DNA of 64,000 nt, taken from the NCBI GenBank assembly GCA_041736675.1, contig JBGSTD010000002.1, positions 62,001 through 126,000 on the forward strand, in the 5' to 3' direction. Origin of the DNA: Salaquimonas sp041736675 (GTDB lineage Bacteria > Pseudomonadota > Alphaproteobacteria > Rhizobiales > Rhizobiaceae). Below the pieces are notes generated by a model. That model was not told the DNA's origin. It saw only the letters and a program-made list of their open reading frames with translations, and ran no database searches. A program made the position numbers and the translations under genes. Each line of letters begins with the position of its first letter. Position 1 is the first letter of the stretch. Below, piece after piece: positions 35,121-43,505 of the stretch.

Positions 35121-35744
35121 ATGTCTGAAATGCCCGTGAAGCGCGATGCAAGAGCTAAACTGCTGGACGCTGCCTTGGCTGTCATCCGCACCAAAGGCTA
35201 TTCGGCCACGACCGTGGACGACCTCTGCGCCGCCGCAGGCGTCACCAAAGGGGCGTTCTTTCACCATTTCAAAAGCAAGGAAGACCTGGCAGTTGCTGCA
35301 GCAGAATTCTGGTCCGTTATGACGGGCGATCTGTTCGCTCACGCGCCCTATCATCAGCACGACAAGCCGCCCGATCGCATATTTGCCTACCTCGCCTTCC
35401 GCAAGGAAATTCTTCAGGGGAACCTGGCAGAGTTCACCTGCCTTGTCGGCACCATGGTGCAGGAAACCTTCGAAACCGCGCCTGATATCCGAGATGCCTG
35501 CAGGCGCAGCATTACCAGCCATGCGGCTACTCTGGAGGCGGACATAGAACAGGCCATGGCTGAGTTTGGCATCATCGCCGATTGGACGGCAAAATCCTTG
35601 GCACTTCATACCCAGGTAGTTCTTCAGGGCGCTTTTATCCTCGCCAAGGCAACAGGGGGAGCAGCCATTGCAGCAGACAGTATCGACCATCTTCGCCGCT
35701 ACATTGAACTGCTGTTCACCACCACCCATCAAAAATTGAATTGA
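35121..35744 (+). CDS. TetR/AcrR family regulator
   Basis: A 207-residue TetR protein with the N-terminal HTH (A-R-A-K-L-L-D-A-A-L-A-V-I, T-T-V-D-D-L-C-A-A-A-G-V-T-K-G-A-F-F-H-H-F) at residues 8-52 and a ligand-binding helical domain. Start ATG at 35121 has GAGGAG upstream. It heads a run of closely spaced genes to about 38045 and has a perfect operator inside its promoter. The inducer is unknown. Confidence 0.92.
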   Translation: MSEMPVKRDARAKLLDAALAVIRTKGYSATTVDDLCAAAGVTKGAFFHHFKSKEDLAVAAAEFWSVMTGDLFAHAPYHQHDKPPDRIFAYLAFRKEILQGNLAEFTCLVGTMVQETFETAPDIRDACRRSITSHAATLEADIEQAMAEFGIIADWTAKSLALHTQVVLQGAFILAKATGGAAIAADSIDHLRRYIELLFTTTHQKLN

Positions 35745-35758
35745 TCAGAGGAACCGCT

Positions 35759-36175
35759 ATGAGCACTCAAACCCAAACTGTCCGGCATCCCGTCTCTCCA
35801 ACACATTGGACAGGGCGCGCCATGAGCGGACTGTTTATCCTGTTCATGCTGGGAGCATCGGTTTTTCCGAAATTCTTCATGCCCCAGGTCACCGAACCCA
35901 TGATGATGGAACTCGGCTGGCCGATCAAGTTCACACTCCTGATCGGGGCTATCGAGCTTGCCGGCACAATTCTGTATGCAGTCCCGCGCACATCAGTGTT
36001 GGGAGCCGTGTTACTCACCGGCTTGCTCGGCGGTGCAATGGCAACCCATTTGCGGATCGAAAGCCCTTTGTTCAGTCATACCCTTTTTGGTCTCTATCTC
36101 GGCATTTTGATGTGGGGCGGCCTTTGGCTGCGCAATCGGGAACTTCGCGCACTCTTCCCCATTATAACCAGATAA
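35759..36175 (+). CDS. DoxX-like membrane protein
   Basis: A 138-residue protein with four membrane helices, a DoxX-like fold (G-R-A-M-S-G-L-F-I-L-F-M-L-G-A-S and I-E-L-A-G-T-I-L-Y-A). DoxX-family proteins are linked to thiol redox stress or detoxification in some species. It is 14 bases after the TetR gene. Confidence 0.8.
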   Translation: MSTQTQTVRHPVSPTHWTGRAMSGLFILFMLGASVFPKFFMPQVTEPMMMELGWPIKFTLLIGAIELAGTILYAVPRTSVLGAVLLTGLLGGAMATHLRIESPLFSHTLFGLYLGILMWGGLWLRNRELRALFPIITR

Positions 36176-36246
36176 CAGGTCCAAACTGGAAATCACTGAT
36201 GGCAACAAATTGCAACGAAAACACCTCAACCCGAAAGGATATTACC

Positions 36247-36672
36247 ATGGAACCCACCATCTATCTGTTTTTCAAGGGAAACTGCCTTGAGGCAATGGAG
36301 CACTATGCCAAAACACTCGGCGGAACAATTACCGGTGTTTTTCGCAATGGCGATGCGCCGGACGACGAGAGCCGCATGCCGGGCGACGATAACATGGTGA
36401 TGAACATGGCCATGAAGCTGGGCAACGCAATCGTTATGGCCTCCGACAACAACGAAGAGATGTACGACAAGCCAAAGGGTTTCCGGATCTCGATTTCGCC
36501 AAAATCACGCAAGGAGTTCGACCGCGTCCATGCGGCTCTTGCAAGGGACGCGCAGGCAATCGAGATGGATCCGTCTGAAACCTTTTGGGCCGAACGGTTT
36601 TCAATGTTCACCGATAAATACGGCACACCCTGGATGCTCAACTTTGAAGGCAACAAAGCACAAGCCAACTAA
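36247..36672 (+). CDS. VOC family protein, PhnB-like (first copy)
   Basis: A 141-residue protein of the PhnB-like VOC group, starting E-P-T-I-Y-L-F-F-K-G-N-C-L-E-A-M. The end D-K-Y-G-T-P-W-M-L-N-F matches the family. It is not a 3-demethylubiquinone methyltransferase despite some old database names. ATG at 36247 is the preferred start; the next gene follows by 16 bases. Confidence 0.82.
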   Translation: MEPTIYLFFKGNCLEAMEHYAKTLGGTITGVFRNGDAPDDESRMPGDDNMVMNMAMKLGNAIVMASDNNEEMYDKPKGFRISISPKSRKEFDRVHAALARDAQAIEMDPSETFWAERFSMFTDKYGTPWMLNFEGNKAQAN

Positions 36673-36688
36673 GACAGGGAAGATTAGC

Positions 36689-37168
36689 ATGACTGAACTT
36701 GTAACATGCCTGTGGTTTGATCACGGCGAAGCAAAAAAGGCGGCAGCGTTTTATGCCGCAACATTTCCTGACAGCCAAGTCACCCGGGTAAACTCAGCTC
36801 CCGCGGATTTTCCTGGCGGCAAATCAGGAAGTGAACTGACCGTCGAGTTTACGGTACTCGGCAGGAAGTTTGTCGGCCTAAACGGCGGGCCGATATTCAC
36901 CCCGAACGAAGCTGTCAGCTTCATGGTAATCACCGAAGACCAACAGGAAACAGACCGCTATTGGAATGCCATCATTGAAAACGGCGGCGCTGAAAGCGCA
37001 TGCGGCTGGTGCAAGGACCGCTGGGGACATTCCTGGCAAATTACGCCAAGAATTTTGCTGGATCTGACAACCGGCAAAGACCGCGACAAGGCCAGACGTA
37101 CCTTCGATGCGATGATGACCATGATGAAAATCGACATTGCCGCGATTGAGGCGGCGTTAGTTGAGTAA
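36689..37168 (+). CDS. VOC family protein, PhnB-like (second copy)
   Basis: A 159-residue PhnB-like protein: T-C-L-W-F-D-H-G-E-A-K-K-A-A-A-F-Y near the start and C-K-D-R-W-G-H-S-W-Q-I-T-P near residue 112, the usual motif of this subgroup. A second, divergent copy beside the first suggests an old duplication or paired substrates. The function is unknown. Confidence 0.82.
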   Translation: MTELVTCLWFDHGEAKKAAAFYAATFPDSQVTRVNSAPADFPGGKSGSELTVEFTVLGRKFVGLNGGPIFTPNEAVSFMVITEDQQETDRYWNAIIENGGAESACGWCKDRWGHSWQITPRILLDLTTGKDRDKARRTFDAMMTMMKIDIAAIEAALVE

Positions 37169-37190
37169 ACACCAAAAAAAGGAGGATACC

Positions 37191-37574
37191 ATGTCTTACA
37201 TACAAGGTTTTGTCATAGCGGTTCCCACCGCCAACAAGCGGAAATTCATCGACCATGCCAACACTGCCAACACGGTTTTCATGGAAATGGGCGCAACCCG
37301 CATTCTGGAATGCTGGGGCGAGGATGTGCCAAAGGGAAAAGTGACCGATTTTCACATGGCAGTGCAGGCGAAAGAGGATGAGACCGTCTGCTTTTCATGG
37401 ATCGAATGGCCCGACAAGGCGACCTACAGCGAGGCTTTCGAGAAAATGACTGAAATGATGGAAGATCCTGAAAAGGCCGATCCCCGCATGGACCCCAAGA
37501 AAAATCCCATGCCATTTGACGGCATGCGGATGATCTATGGAAACTTTGTTCCGGTTGTGGAACTTGGCAACTGA
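37191..37574 (+). CDS. DUF1428 family protein
   Basis: A 127-residue DUF1428 protein (Y-I-Q-G-F-V-I-A-V-P near the start, C-F-S-W-I-E-W-P-D-K near residue 64, P-F-D-G-M-R-M-I-Y-G-N-F near the end). The family has a dimeric alpha/beta barrel fold, with no confirmed activity. It is preceded by an AAGGAGG site and lies 22 bases after the VOC gene. Confidence 0.88.
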   Translation: MSYIQGFVIAVPTANKRKFIDHANTANTVFMEMGATRILECWGEDVPKGKVTDFHMAVQAKEDETVCFSWIEWPDKATYSEAFEKMTEMMEDPEKADPRMDPKKNPMPFDGMRMIYGNFVPVVELGN

Positions 37575-37595
37575 TCGAACCAAAAGGAAAAAACC

Positions 37596-38045
37596 ATGTC
37601 GAAAGGCAATTCAATAACACTGCATCGTGTCATTGCGACGAAACCGGAAAAAGTCTACCGCGCCTTTGTCGAGCCTGACGCGGTGGCAAGCTGGCTGCCG
37701 CCTTTCGGCTTTTTGTGTACCGTCCACGAACTGGACGCACGCGAAGGCGGCAAGCACCGCATGTCATTTCGCAACTTTACCAACGGACAAAGCCACTCTT
37801 TTGGCGGCACATATCTGAAACTAGTGGCTGGCAAGACACTCGTCTACACAGACACGTTTGACGATCCGAACCTGCCCGGCGAAATGAAGGTGACAGTCAC
37901 CCTCAGGGAGGTCTCAGTCGGCACCGAAATGACAGTGGTTCAGGAGGGCATTCCCGAACTGATACCGCCCGAGGCATGTTATCTCGGCTGGCAGGAATCC
38001 CTGCGCAAACTGGCAAAACTAGTCGAGCCGGAAATCAGCGAGTGA
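37596..38045 (+). CDS. SRPBCC (AHSA1-like) family protein
   Basis: A 149-residue START-like protein of the AHSA1 type: V-Y-R-A-F-V-E-P-D-A-V-A-S-W-L-P-P near residue 20 and a C-terminal C-Y-L-G-W-Q-E-S-L-R-K-L-A. The fold binds hydrophobic ligands. It is 21 bases after the DUF1428 gene and ends the TetR-led run; the AraC-type regulator follows after 205 bases. Confidence 0.85.
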   Translation: MSKGNSITLHRVIATKPEKVYRAFVEPDAVASWLPPFGFLCTVHELDAREGGKHRMSFRNFTNGQSHSFGGTYLKLVAGKTLVYTDTFDDPNLPGEMKVTVTLREVSVGTEMTVVQEGIPELIPPEACYLGWQESLRKLAKLVEPEISE

Positions 38046-38250
38046 AACAGCCGGGCGGAGCATGGCATTTCGAGGCCGTTCCGCCCTTTGCCATGTTGCC
38101 AAAATCCCGGAAATAATCTCGGAAAAATTTTGAAAAAATCTCTGGCTGGGAATTAAAATCCTTGAATAGCAATTTTGATCAAGCGGGTTACTTCCCTGTG
38201 CCGCATAACACATGTGTCTCATGTCCCTGTGACTTTTTCGAAAGTGATCC

Positions 38251-39090
38251 ATGTCAATTCTGTCCAAAGCCCTTTGGTTTATTGAAAGTCGGCTCAATGA
38301 GGAATTAAGCCTCGGCGAAATTGCCCAAGTTGCTGGCGTTTCACAATTCCACCTCATCCGCGCGTTTGGAGTTTGCCTTGGCACATCGGTTGTCCAGTAT
38401 GTGCGTGAACGTCGTTTGAGCGAAGCTGCCAAACGGCTTGTGGCTGGCGAGGAAAGTATTCTGAATCTCGCTCTCGACAGCGGATACAATTCACATGAGG
38501 CATTCACTCGCGCATTTTCCAGACAGTTTTCAATGTCCCCCGAAACAATGCGCAAACAATCCAACCTTGACGGGATCTCCCTTACCGACCCCGTTCGCTT
38601 AAAGGAGTTTAATGCCATGACACTCGACGAGCCTGAAACACGCGCCAGCAAAAAACGCCATTTCGTCGGACTTTCCCGCCGGTATCAACCCGGCAAGCTA
38701 GCCGCCATACCCAACCAATGGCAGGAGTTTGTCACTCGAATGGACGAAATAGACGATGCCATTGCAGAATACCGCTATGGCATCTGCACCAATTTCGACG
38801 CTGAAGGTGCTATGGATTATTGCACCGCGGTCGAGACCAGCCACAAGATTATACCACCCGGCGGCTTCTCGAATATCTCCACTGACGAGCAAACCTACGC
38901 GGTTTTTCTCCATGAGGGACATGTCTCGTCCATCGGTAGTGCATGGAATTACATTTGGTCAACCTGGCGCCCGAACACGGATCTTGAGATTGTCCATGCA
39001 CCACTTTTCGAACGCTACGGCAATGCCTTTGACCGCACCAGTGGAAACGGAACAATCGAAATATGGATACCGGTAAAAACGACAACCTGA
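38251..39090 (+). CDS. AraC family regulator with GyrI-like effector domain
   Basis: A 279-residue regulator. The N-terminal AraC HTH pair (residues 1-105; L-G-E-I-A-Q-V-A-G-V-S-Q-F-H-L-I-R-A-F, and the second helix near S-G-Y-N-S-H-E-A-F-T-R-A-F) is followed by a GyrI-like ligand domain from about residue 130. This architecture is that of Rob/SoxS-type or multidrug-sensing regulators. It follows the TetR-led cluster on the same strand and may respond to the same stress. Confidence 0.9.
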   Translation: MSILSKALWFIESRLNEELSLGEIAQVAGVSQFHLIRAFGVCLGTSVVQYVRERRLSEAAKRLVAGEESILNLALDSGYNSHEAFTRAFSRQFSMSPETMRKQSNLDGISLTDPVRLKEFNAMTLDEPETRASKKRHFVGLSRRYQPGKLAAIPNQWQEFVTRMDEIDDAIAEYRYGICTNFDAEGAMDYCTAVETSHKIIPPGGFSNISTDEQTYAVFLHEGHVSSIGSAWNYIWSTWRPNTDLEIVHAPLFERYGNAFDRTSGNGTIEIWIPVKTTT

Positions 39091-39091
39091 T

Positions 39092-39640
39092 CTAAATCCG
39101 GTCGTAAACCACATCGCCGCCGGGACCGCTATAAGTCCATTGGTTGCCGTCACTGCGAATGTTGTATGTTCCGGTTTCCACAGGCGCGTAAAGGAAATGG
39201 AATGAGAGAATGTCGGGAGATGCAGTTTCGATAATTGCCCGGCGTTCTTCCGACCAAATGGATGTCGTCTGATCCGTGTAATTCCCAAGACCTTCGAACT
39301 CAAAGACGCCGTTCAAGAGCCACTGAAATGTATAGGTGCCATTTGCGCGGAAGTGGATTTCTTCAGTCCAGATGTCAGCGCCTTCCAATTCTTCACGCTC
39401 CCAAACCCCAACCAGCGAGGTGCCGCTGCCAAGTATGCGCTGGTATTGGGTGATCGTCTCGGTCGAAGGATAACTCGGGGTTTGCCCATCTGGAGAAATT
39501 TGATACGGCAACGCCCCCACCGAAATATAATACCAGCCATCGGCATCAATCCTGAAATTGATTGCGCCGACATGCCACAAGCCAACCAGCGCGCTGTCAA
39601 CCGAAAAGATCTCGACCGATTGCTTTCTATCCATGATCAC
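39092..39640 (-). CDS. unrecognised protein with two lipocalin-like repeats
   Basis: A 182-residue protein with no signal peptide. Two internal repeats both start L-V-G-x-W (residues near 18 and 77) and continue with an F-R-x-x-G-x-Y strand, which looks like a duplicated small beta-barrel module. GTG at 39640 is chosen because GGAGG lies 6 bases upstream; ATG at 39634 is an alternative. The function is not known. It is convergent with the AraC gene, with stop codons 1 base apart, and downstream of the FAD dehydrogenase gene. Confidence 0.6.
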   Translation of the reverse strand: MIMDRKQSVEIFSVDSALVGLWHVGAINFRIDADGWYYISVGALPYQISPDGQTPSYPSTETITQYQRILGSGTSLVGVWEREELEGADIWTEEIHFRANGTYTFQWLLNGVFEFEGLGNYTDQTTSIWSEERRAIIETASPDILSFHFLYAPVETGTYNIRSDGNQWTYSGPGGDVVYDRI

Positions 39641-39678
39641 CAGTTGCCTCCGTTATGCAATCCAGACCAATTATCCGC

Positions 39679-41328
39679 TCACCCTGCCGCCCGACCGGCA
39701 TTGCGTCCCGAGAATATGCACCCACCGAGAAACGTTCCTTCAAGCGCATTGTAGCCGTGGTAGCCACCGCCGCCAAAACCGGCGCATTCGCCCGCGGCAT
39801 AAAGGCCTGTCACCACTTCGCCCTTGGCGTTCAGAACCTTGCCATCAAGATTGGTGTGCAATCCGCCAAGTGTCTTGCGCGTCAAAACATGCAGTTTGAC
39901 AGCGATAAGCGGGCCTTTCGCCGGATCAAGTATCCTGTGCGGTTTTGCAGTGCGGATCAACTTGTCGCCAAGGTAATTACGCGCGGTCCGGATCGCCATC
40001 ACCTGCGCATCCTTGGTGAAAGGATTGTCCATCTGACGGTCCCTCGCCTCGATCTCGCTGCGGATTTTGGCGGCATCGAGCAGCCCGCCACCGATCTCAT
40101 TCATGCCGGAAACCAGCGCCTCGAGATCGTTGTTGACGACAAAATCCGCGCCCTTTTCCTTGAAGGCTTCAACAGGGGCCGGCGCACCTTTTGCCAGCCG
40201 TGATTTCAAGACTTCACGCCAGCTTCCAGAGGTGAAATCCGGATTTTGCTCGGAGCCGGAAAGCGCAAACTCTTTTTCGATGATCGCCTGATTGAGAATG
40301 AACCACGAATAGTCATGCCCCGTGGATAAAATGTGCCTGAGCGTGGAAAGCGTATCAAAACCTGGAAGACATGGCGATGGCAAACGGTTGCCGTCCGCAT
40401 CAAACCACATCGATGATGGCCCTGGCAAAATACGAATGCCATGATCCGGCCAGATCGGGTTCCAGTTTTTAACGCCTTCGGTATAATGCCACATGCGGTC
40501 TTCGTTGATCACAGCACCACCCGCCTCGCGCGTGACGTCAATCATCAGGCCGTCCACATGGCGGGGCACACCCGAAATCATGTCTTTTGGCGGCTTGCCC
40601 ATTCGCGCCACAGGCCAGTTTTTTCTGACGAGATCGAAATTACCGCCAATACCGCCCGAGGTGACAATAACATGATCGGCCTTGAGCGAGAAATCACCTG
40701 TTACCGTCCGCGACGATGCCTCACCTCTTTCGACCGAAGTTGGCTCAAGCACCTCGCCTCTTACACCGCAAACCGCTTTGGAGTTCCTTTCAAGTTTTGT
40801 TACCCGGTGGCGAAACTTGAAAACAATCCCGCCTTGTTTTTCAAATTCACGGGCACGCTCGACAAAGGGTTTCAACACGCCTGGCCCGGTGCCCCAGGTA
40901 AGATGAAATCTTGGCACCGAATTGCCATGACCGGAGGCAAACGAGCCGCCACGCTCTGCCCACCCAACCACCGGAAACCACCGCATGCCAAGCGAATGAA
41001 GCCAGGTGCGCATTTCGCCCCTGGCAAATTCAAGATAAGCCTCTGCGGTTATGCGCGGCCAATGATCTTCCTCACGGTCAAATTGCGCTGATCCCATCCA
41101 ATCCGAACGGGCGAGTTCATAACTGTCCTTTATCCGCATCCGCCGCTGTTCAGGGGTATCGACCATGAACAGGCCGCCGAGTGACCAGAAAGCCTGTCCG
41201 CCCAGATTTTGCTCGCCTTCCTGATCTACGATGATTACCCTTTTGCCGCGCTGTGCCGCCTCGCATGCGGCAACCAGCCCTGCTAGTCCTGCACCCACGA
41301 TAATGATATCAGCTTCCTCGACCATCAT
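39679..41328 (-). CDS. FAD-binding dehydrogenase (fumarate reductase / ketosteroid dehydrogenase-like)
   Basis: A 549-residue flavoprotein. The N-terminal dinucleotide motif I-I-V-G-A-G-L-A-G-L-V-A lies at residues 9-20, and the C-terminal G-L-Y-A-A-G-E-C-A-G-F-G-G-G-G-Y-H-G-Y near residue 509 completes the FAD site. The family includes 3-ketosteroid dehydrogenases and fumarate reductases; the substrate is unknown. It begins 16 bases after the MotB-like gene stop, so it may belong to that transcription unit. Confidence 0.88.
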   Translation of the reverse strand: MMVEEADIIIVGAGLAGLVAACEAAQRGKRVIIVDQEGEQNLGGQAFWSLGGLFMVDTPEQRRMRIKDSYELARSDWMGSAQFDREEDHWPRITAEAYLEFARGEMRTWLHSLGMRWFPVVGWAERGGSFASGHGNSVPRFHLTWGTGPGVLKPFVERAREFEKQGGIVFKFRHRVTKLERNSKAVCGVRGEVLEPTSVERGEASSRTVTGDFSLKADHVIVTSGGIGGNFDLVRKNWPVARMGKPPKDMISGVPRHVDGLMIDVTREAGGAVINEDRMWHYTEGVKNWNPIWPDHGIRILPGPSSMWFDADGNRLPSPCLPGFDTLSTLRHILSTGHDYSWFILNQAIIEKEFALSGSEQNPDFTSGSWREVLKSRLAKGAPAPVEAFKEKGADFVVNNDLEALVSGMNEIGGGLLDAAKIRSEIEARDRQMDNPFTKDAQVMAIRTARNYLGDKLIRTAKPHRILDPAKGPLIAVKLHVLTRKTLGGLHTNLDGKVLNAKGEVVTGLYAAGECAGFGGGGYHGYNALEGTFLGGCIFSGRNAGRAAG

Positions 41329-41344
41329 TCCCCCGAAGACAGAA

Positions 41345-42376
41345 TCAACGCTCCGTCAGTTTCAACTCAATCCGGCGGTTCTTGGCCCGCGCCTCATCCG
41401 TGTCGCCTTCCTCGAGCGGTTGAAACTCTCCAAATCCTGCTGCCACCAGACGAACAGCTGGAATACCCTGCGAGATGAAGAACTTGACCACAGACAGCGC
41501 TCGGGCTTGCGAAAGTTCCCAGTTGTCGGCATATCTGCCGGTGCCTGACAGCGGCAGATTGTCGGTGTGTCCGTCAACCCGCAAAACCCACGCGATATCA
41601 TCGGGAATTTCACTGCCGATCTGCAACAACGCGTTGGCAACTTTCAGCATTTCGGTTTTCCCCGTTTCATTCAATTCGCCTGAGCCCTGGGCAAACAGAA
41701 CTTCCGACTGAAACACAAACCGGTCGCCGACAATACGAATATCCGAGCGGTCACTGAGGATTTCACGCAGGCGTCCAAAAAAGTCCGAACGATAACGGTT
41801 GAGTTCCTGCACCCGCTGCGCCAATGCCACATTGAGCCGTTTGCCGAGATCGGCGATCTTCGTCTGGCTTTCGCGGTCACGGTTTTCGGATGCTCCAAGC
41901 GCATCTTCAAGCGCGGCGATCTGTCGGCGAAGCGCTGAAATCTGCTGGTTGAGCAATTCAACCTGAGACCGCGCGCGTTGGCTGAGTTGCTGCTCTTCGG
42001 CCAGCTTGTCAGTCGCGGCTCCAAGGCGGGCCTGCATTTCATCATTGGTGCCGGAACCCGACGCCAACAGTTCCTGTAAACGCGAACGTTCGCTTTCGGT
42101 TTGGGTCAGCGAGGATTGCAGATTGGCCAGATTGTCTTCGAGATCCTGCCTGCTGCCGCGCTCAAGCGCTAGCAAATCGGTCAGTTCGTTGATCTGGGTA
42201 TTGAGCCGGTCAAGCACTTCATCCTTGCCGGAAATTTCCTGGCTCAAAAGGAACTGGGCCAGCACAAAAACCGAAAGAAGGAAAATGATCGAGAGCAGCA
42301 AGGTCGAGAGTGCATCAACGAAACCGGGCCAGTAATCGACCCTGTTTTCCCGTCTTCTGTTTCTAGCAAATGCCAT
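41345..42376 (-). CDS. MotB-like / OmpA-domain peptidoglycan-binding protein
   Basis: A 343-residue protein with one transmembrane helix (residues 22-44), a long coiled coil (about 50-190) and a C-terminal OmpA domain (about 210-343) with G-H-T-D-N-L-P-L-S-G and A-K-N-R-R-I-E-L-K-L. Aspartate 21 in G-F-V-D-A-L-S at the edge of the helix is where MotB has its proton-binding Asp. It is longer than flagellar MotB, owing to the coiled coil. It pairs with the MotA-like gene upstream (20 bases), and no flagellar genes are nearby. Confidence 0.85.
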   Translation of the reverse strand: MAFARNRRRENRVDYWPGFVDALSTLLLSIIFLLSVFVLAQFLLSQEISGKDEVLDRLNTQINELTDLLALERGSRQDLEDNLANLQSSLTQTESERSRLQELLASGSGTNDEMQARLGAATDKLAEEQQLSQRARSQVELLNQQISALRRQIAALEDALGASENRDRESQTKIADLGKRLNVALAQRVQELNRYRSDFFGRLREILSDRSDIRIVGDRFVFQSEVLFAQGSGELNETGKTEMLKVANALLQIGSEIPDDIAWVLRVDGHTDNLPLSGTGRYADNWELSQARALSVVKFFISQGIPAVRLVAAGFGEFQPLEEGDTDEARAKNRRIELKLTER

Positions 42377-42396
42377 TGATGTTGCCGTTCCTGATC

Positions 42397-43383
42397 TTAA
42401 CTTCGCGAAGCCTTGTCAAAAAAGTCATTGAGCTTGTCGAGTGTTCTCTGCAGTTCTTTTTGCTGCTCGCCATTGGCTGTTGCCTGATCTCGGATCAGCT
42501 TTTGGTCGGCGCGCATGTGCTGCACAAGCCCCTGAATACTTTCAGCAAGGCTCGCCATTGCCGCCGTTGCTCGTGGCCCGCTTTCACCGTGCTGGAGATT
42601 GCGTGTCAAAGTGTCGAGATGAGCACGTAATTCTTCCGAGGATGCACCCGAAATATTGCCAAAATCCGCCGTGGTGTCAGTGATCGAGGAGAGCCAGTTT
42701 TCCAGTTCGGTATAAAAGCGTGTCTGCGCGCGGCCAGCCTGCAAGTCCAGAAACCCTAGAATGAGCGAACCCGCAAGACCGAAAAGCGAAGATGAAAATG
42801 CCGTACCCATGCCATCCAGCGGTGCTTTCAAACCGCTTTTGAGTGCATCAAGAATGTCATTGGCATTGCCTGATCCAGGATCGAGCGATTGTATTGTCTG
42901 GCCAATGGAACCAATCGTCGCAAGCAGTCCCCAAAAGGTCCCGAGCAGCCCCAAAAACACAAGAAGACCGATCAGATAGCGGGTGATATCACGCAAATCG
43001 TCCAGCCGGTTGCCAATCGAATCGAGGATGGATCGCATAACATTGGTGTTGAGTGACATGTTGAGACTGGTATCGCCCAACAGCGCCCGCATTGGAGCAA
43101 GGAGCACAGGATCGCGCCGTCCGCCAAACTCTTCCCCCTGGCGAAATGAATTTGCCCAGGTCACTTCAGGCATCAACCGGACAACCTGGGCAATTGCCAG
43201 CAGGATGCCAAAAATAAGGACGACTACAATCAACCCGTTAAGCCCGGGATTGGTTTTGAATGCCGTCGACAATTGCGGGTATAAAATGGCTGCGAGAAAG
43301 CCGACGATGATGAGAAAAATCACCATGGAAAGAAGAAAAAGACGCGGACTCGTAAACTTGTAGGGATCGAACGCTTTCGCCAC
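42397..43383 (-). CDS. MotA/TolQ/ExbB-type proton channel protein
   Basis: A 328-residue protein with two N-terminal hydrophobic helices (residues 15-37, 46-66) and a second pair (about 137-160 and 190-213), the latter with the family G-L-L-G-T-F-W-G-L-L and A-F-S-S-S-L-F-G-L-A-G motifs. The C-terminal helical tail (residues 240-328) is coiled-coil-like. It is the partner of the MotB-like protein, forming a probable ion-driven motor or channel complex in the inner membrane. The cellular role is not established. Confidence 0.85.
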   Translation of the reverse strand: MAKAFDPYKFTSPRLFLLSMVIFLIIVGFLAAILYPQLSTAFKTNPGLNGLIVVVLIFGILLAIAQVVRLMPEVTWANSFRQGEEFGGRRDPVLLAPMRALLGDTSLNMSLNTNVMRSILDSIGNRLDDLRDITRYLIGLLVFLGLLGTFWGLLATIGSIGQTIQSLDPGSGNANDILDALKSGLKAPLDGMGTAFSSSLFGLAGSLILGFLDLQAGRAQTRFYTELENWLSSITDTTADFGNISGASSEELRAHLDTLTRNLQHGESGPRATAAMASLAESIQGLVQHMRADQKLIRDQATANGEQQKELQRTLDKLNDFFDKASRS

Positions 43384-43478
43384 CGTGCACTTTCCTCCAT
43401 AACATACACTATCGCTCTAGCAGCCAATCATGGCCGCAATCAGCTTGAAGGAATCTATACAGTGAAATGCCGAAAGGG

Positions 43479-43503
43479 AACCGCAAAAGTTGCGGTTGCC
43501 CCG
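43479..43503 (-). terminator. candidate terminator after the inositol phosphatase gene
   Basis: Just after the stop at 43506 the minus strand has a perfect AACCGCAA / TTGCGGTT stem with a 3-base loop and further outer pairs, followed by CCCTTTCGG. The T-run is short. Confidence 0.5.
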
Positions 43504-43505
43504 TT

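Noticed and set aside
34584..35732. 382-codon minus-strand ORF across corA end and the TetR gene
   Set aside because: It covers two certain genes and a clear promoter/operator on the other strand and has no recognisable domain.
41345..43383. MotA/MotB-like pair as part of a Zorya defence system
   Set aside because: ZorC/ZorD or ZorE-type genes are missing; the neighbours are an FAD dehydrogenase and suhB.
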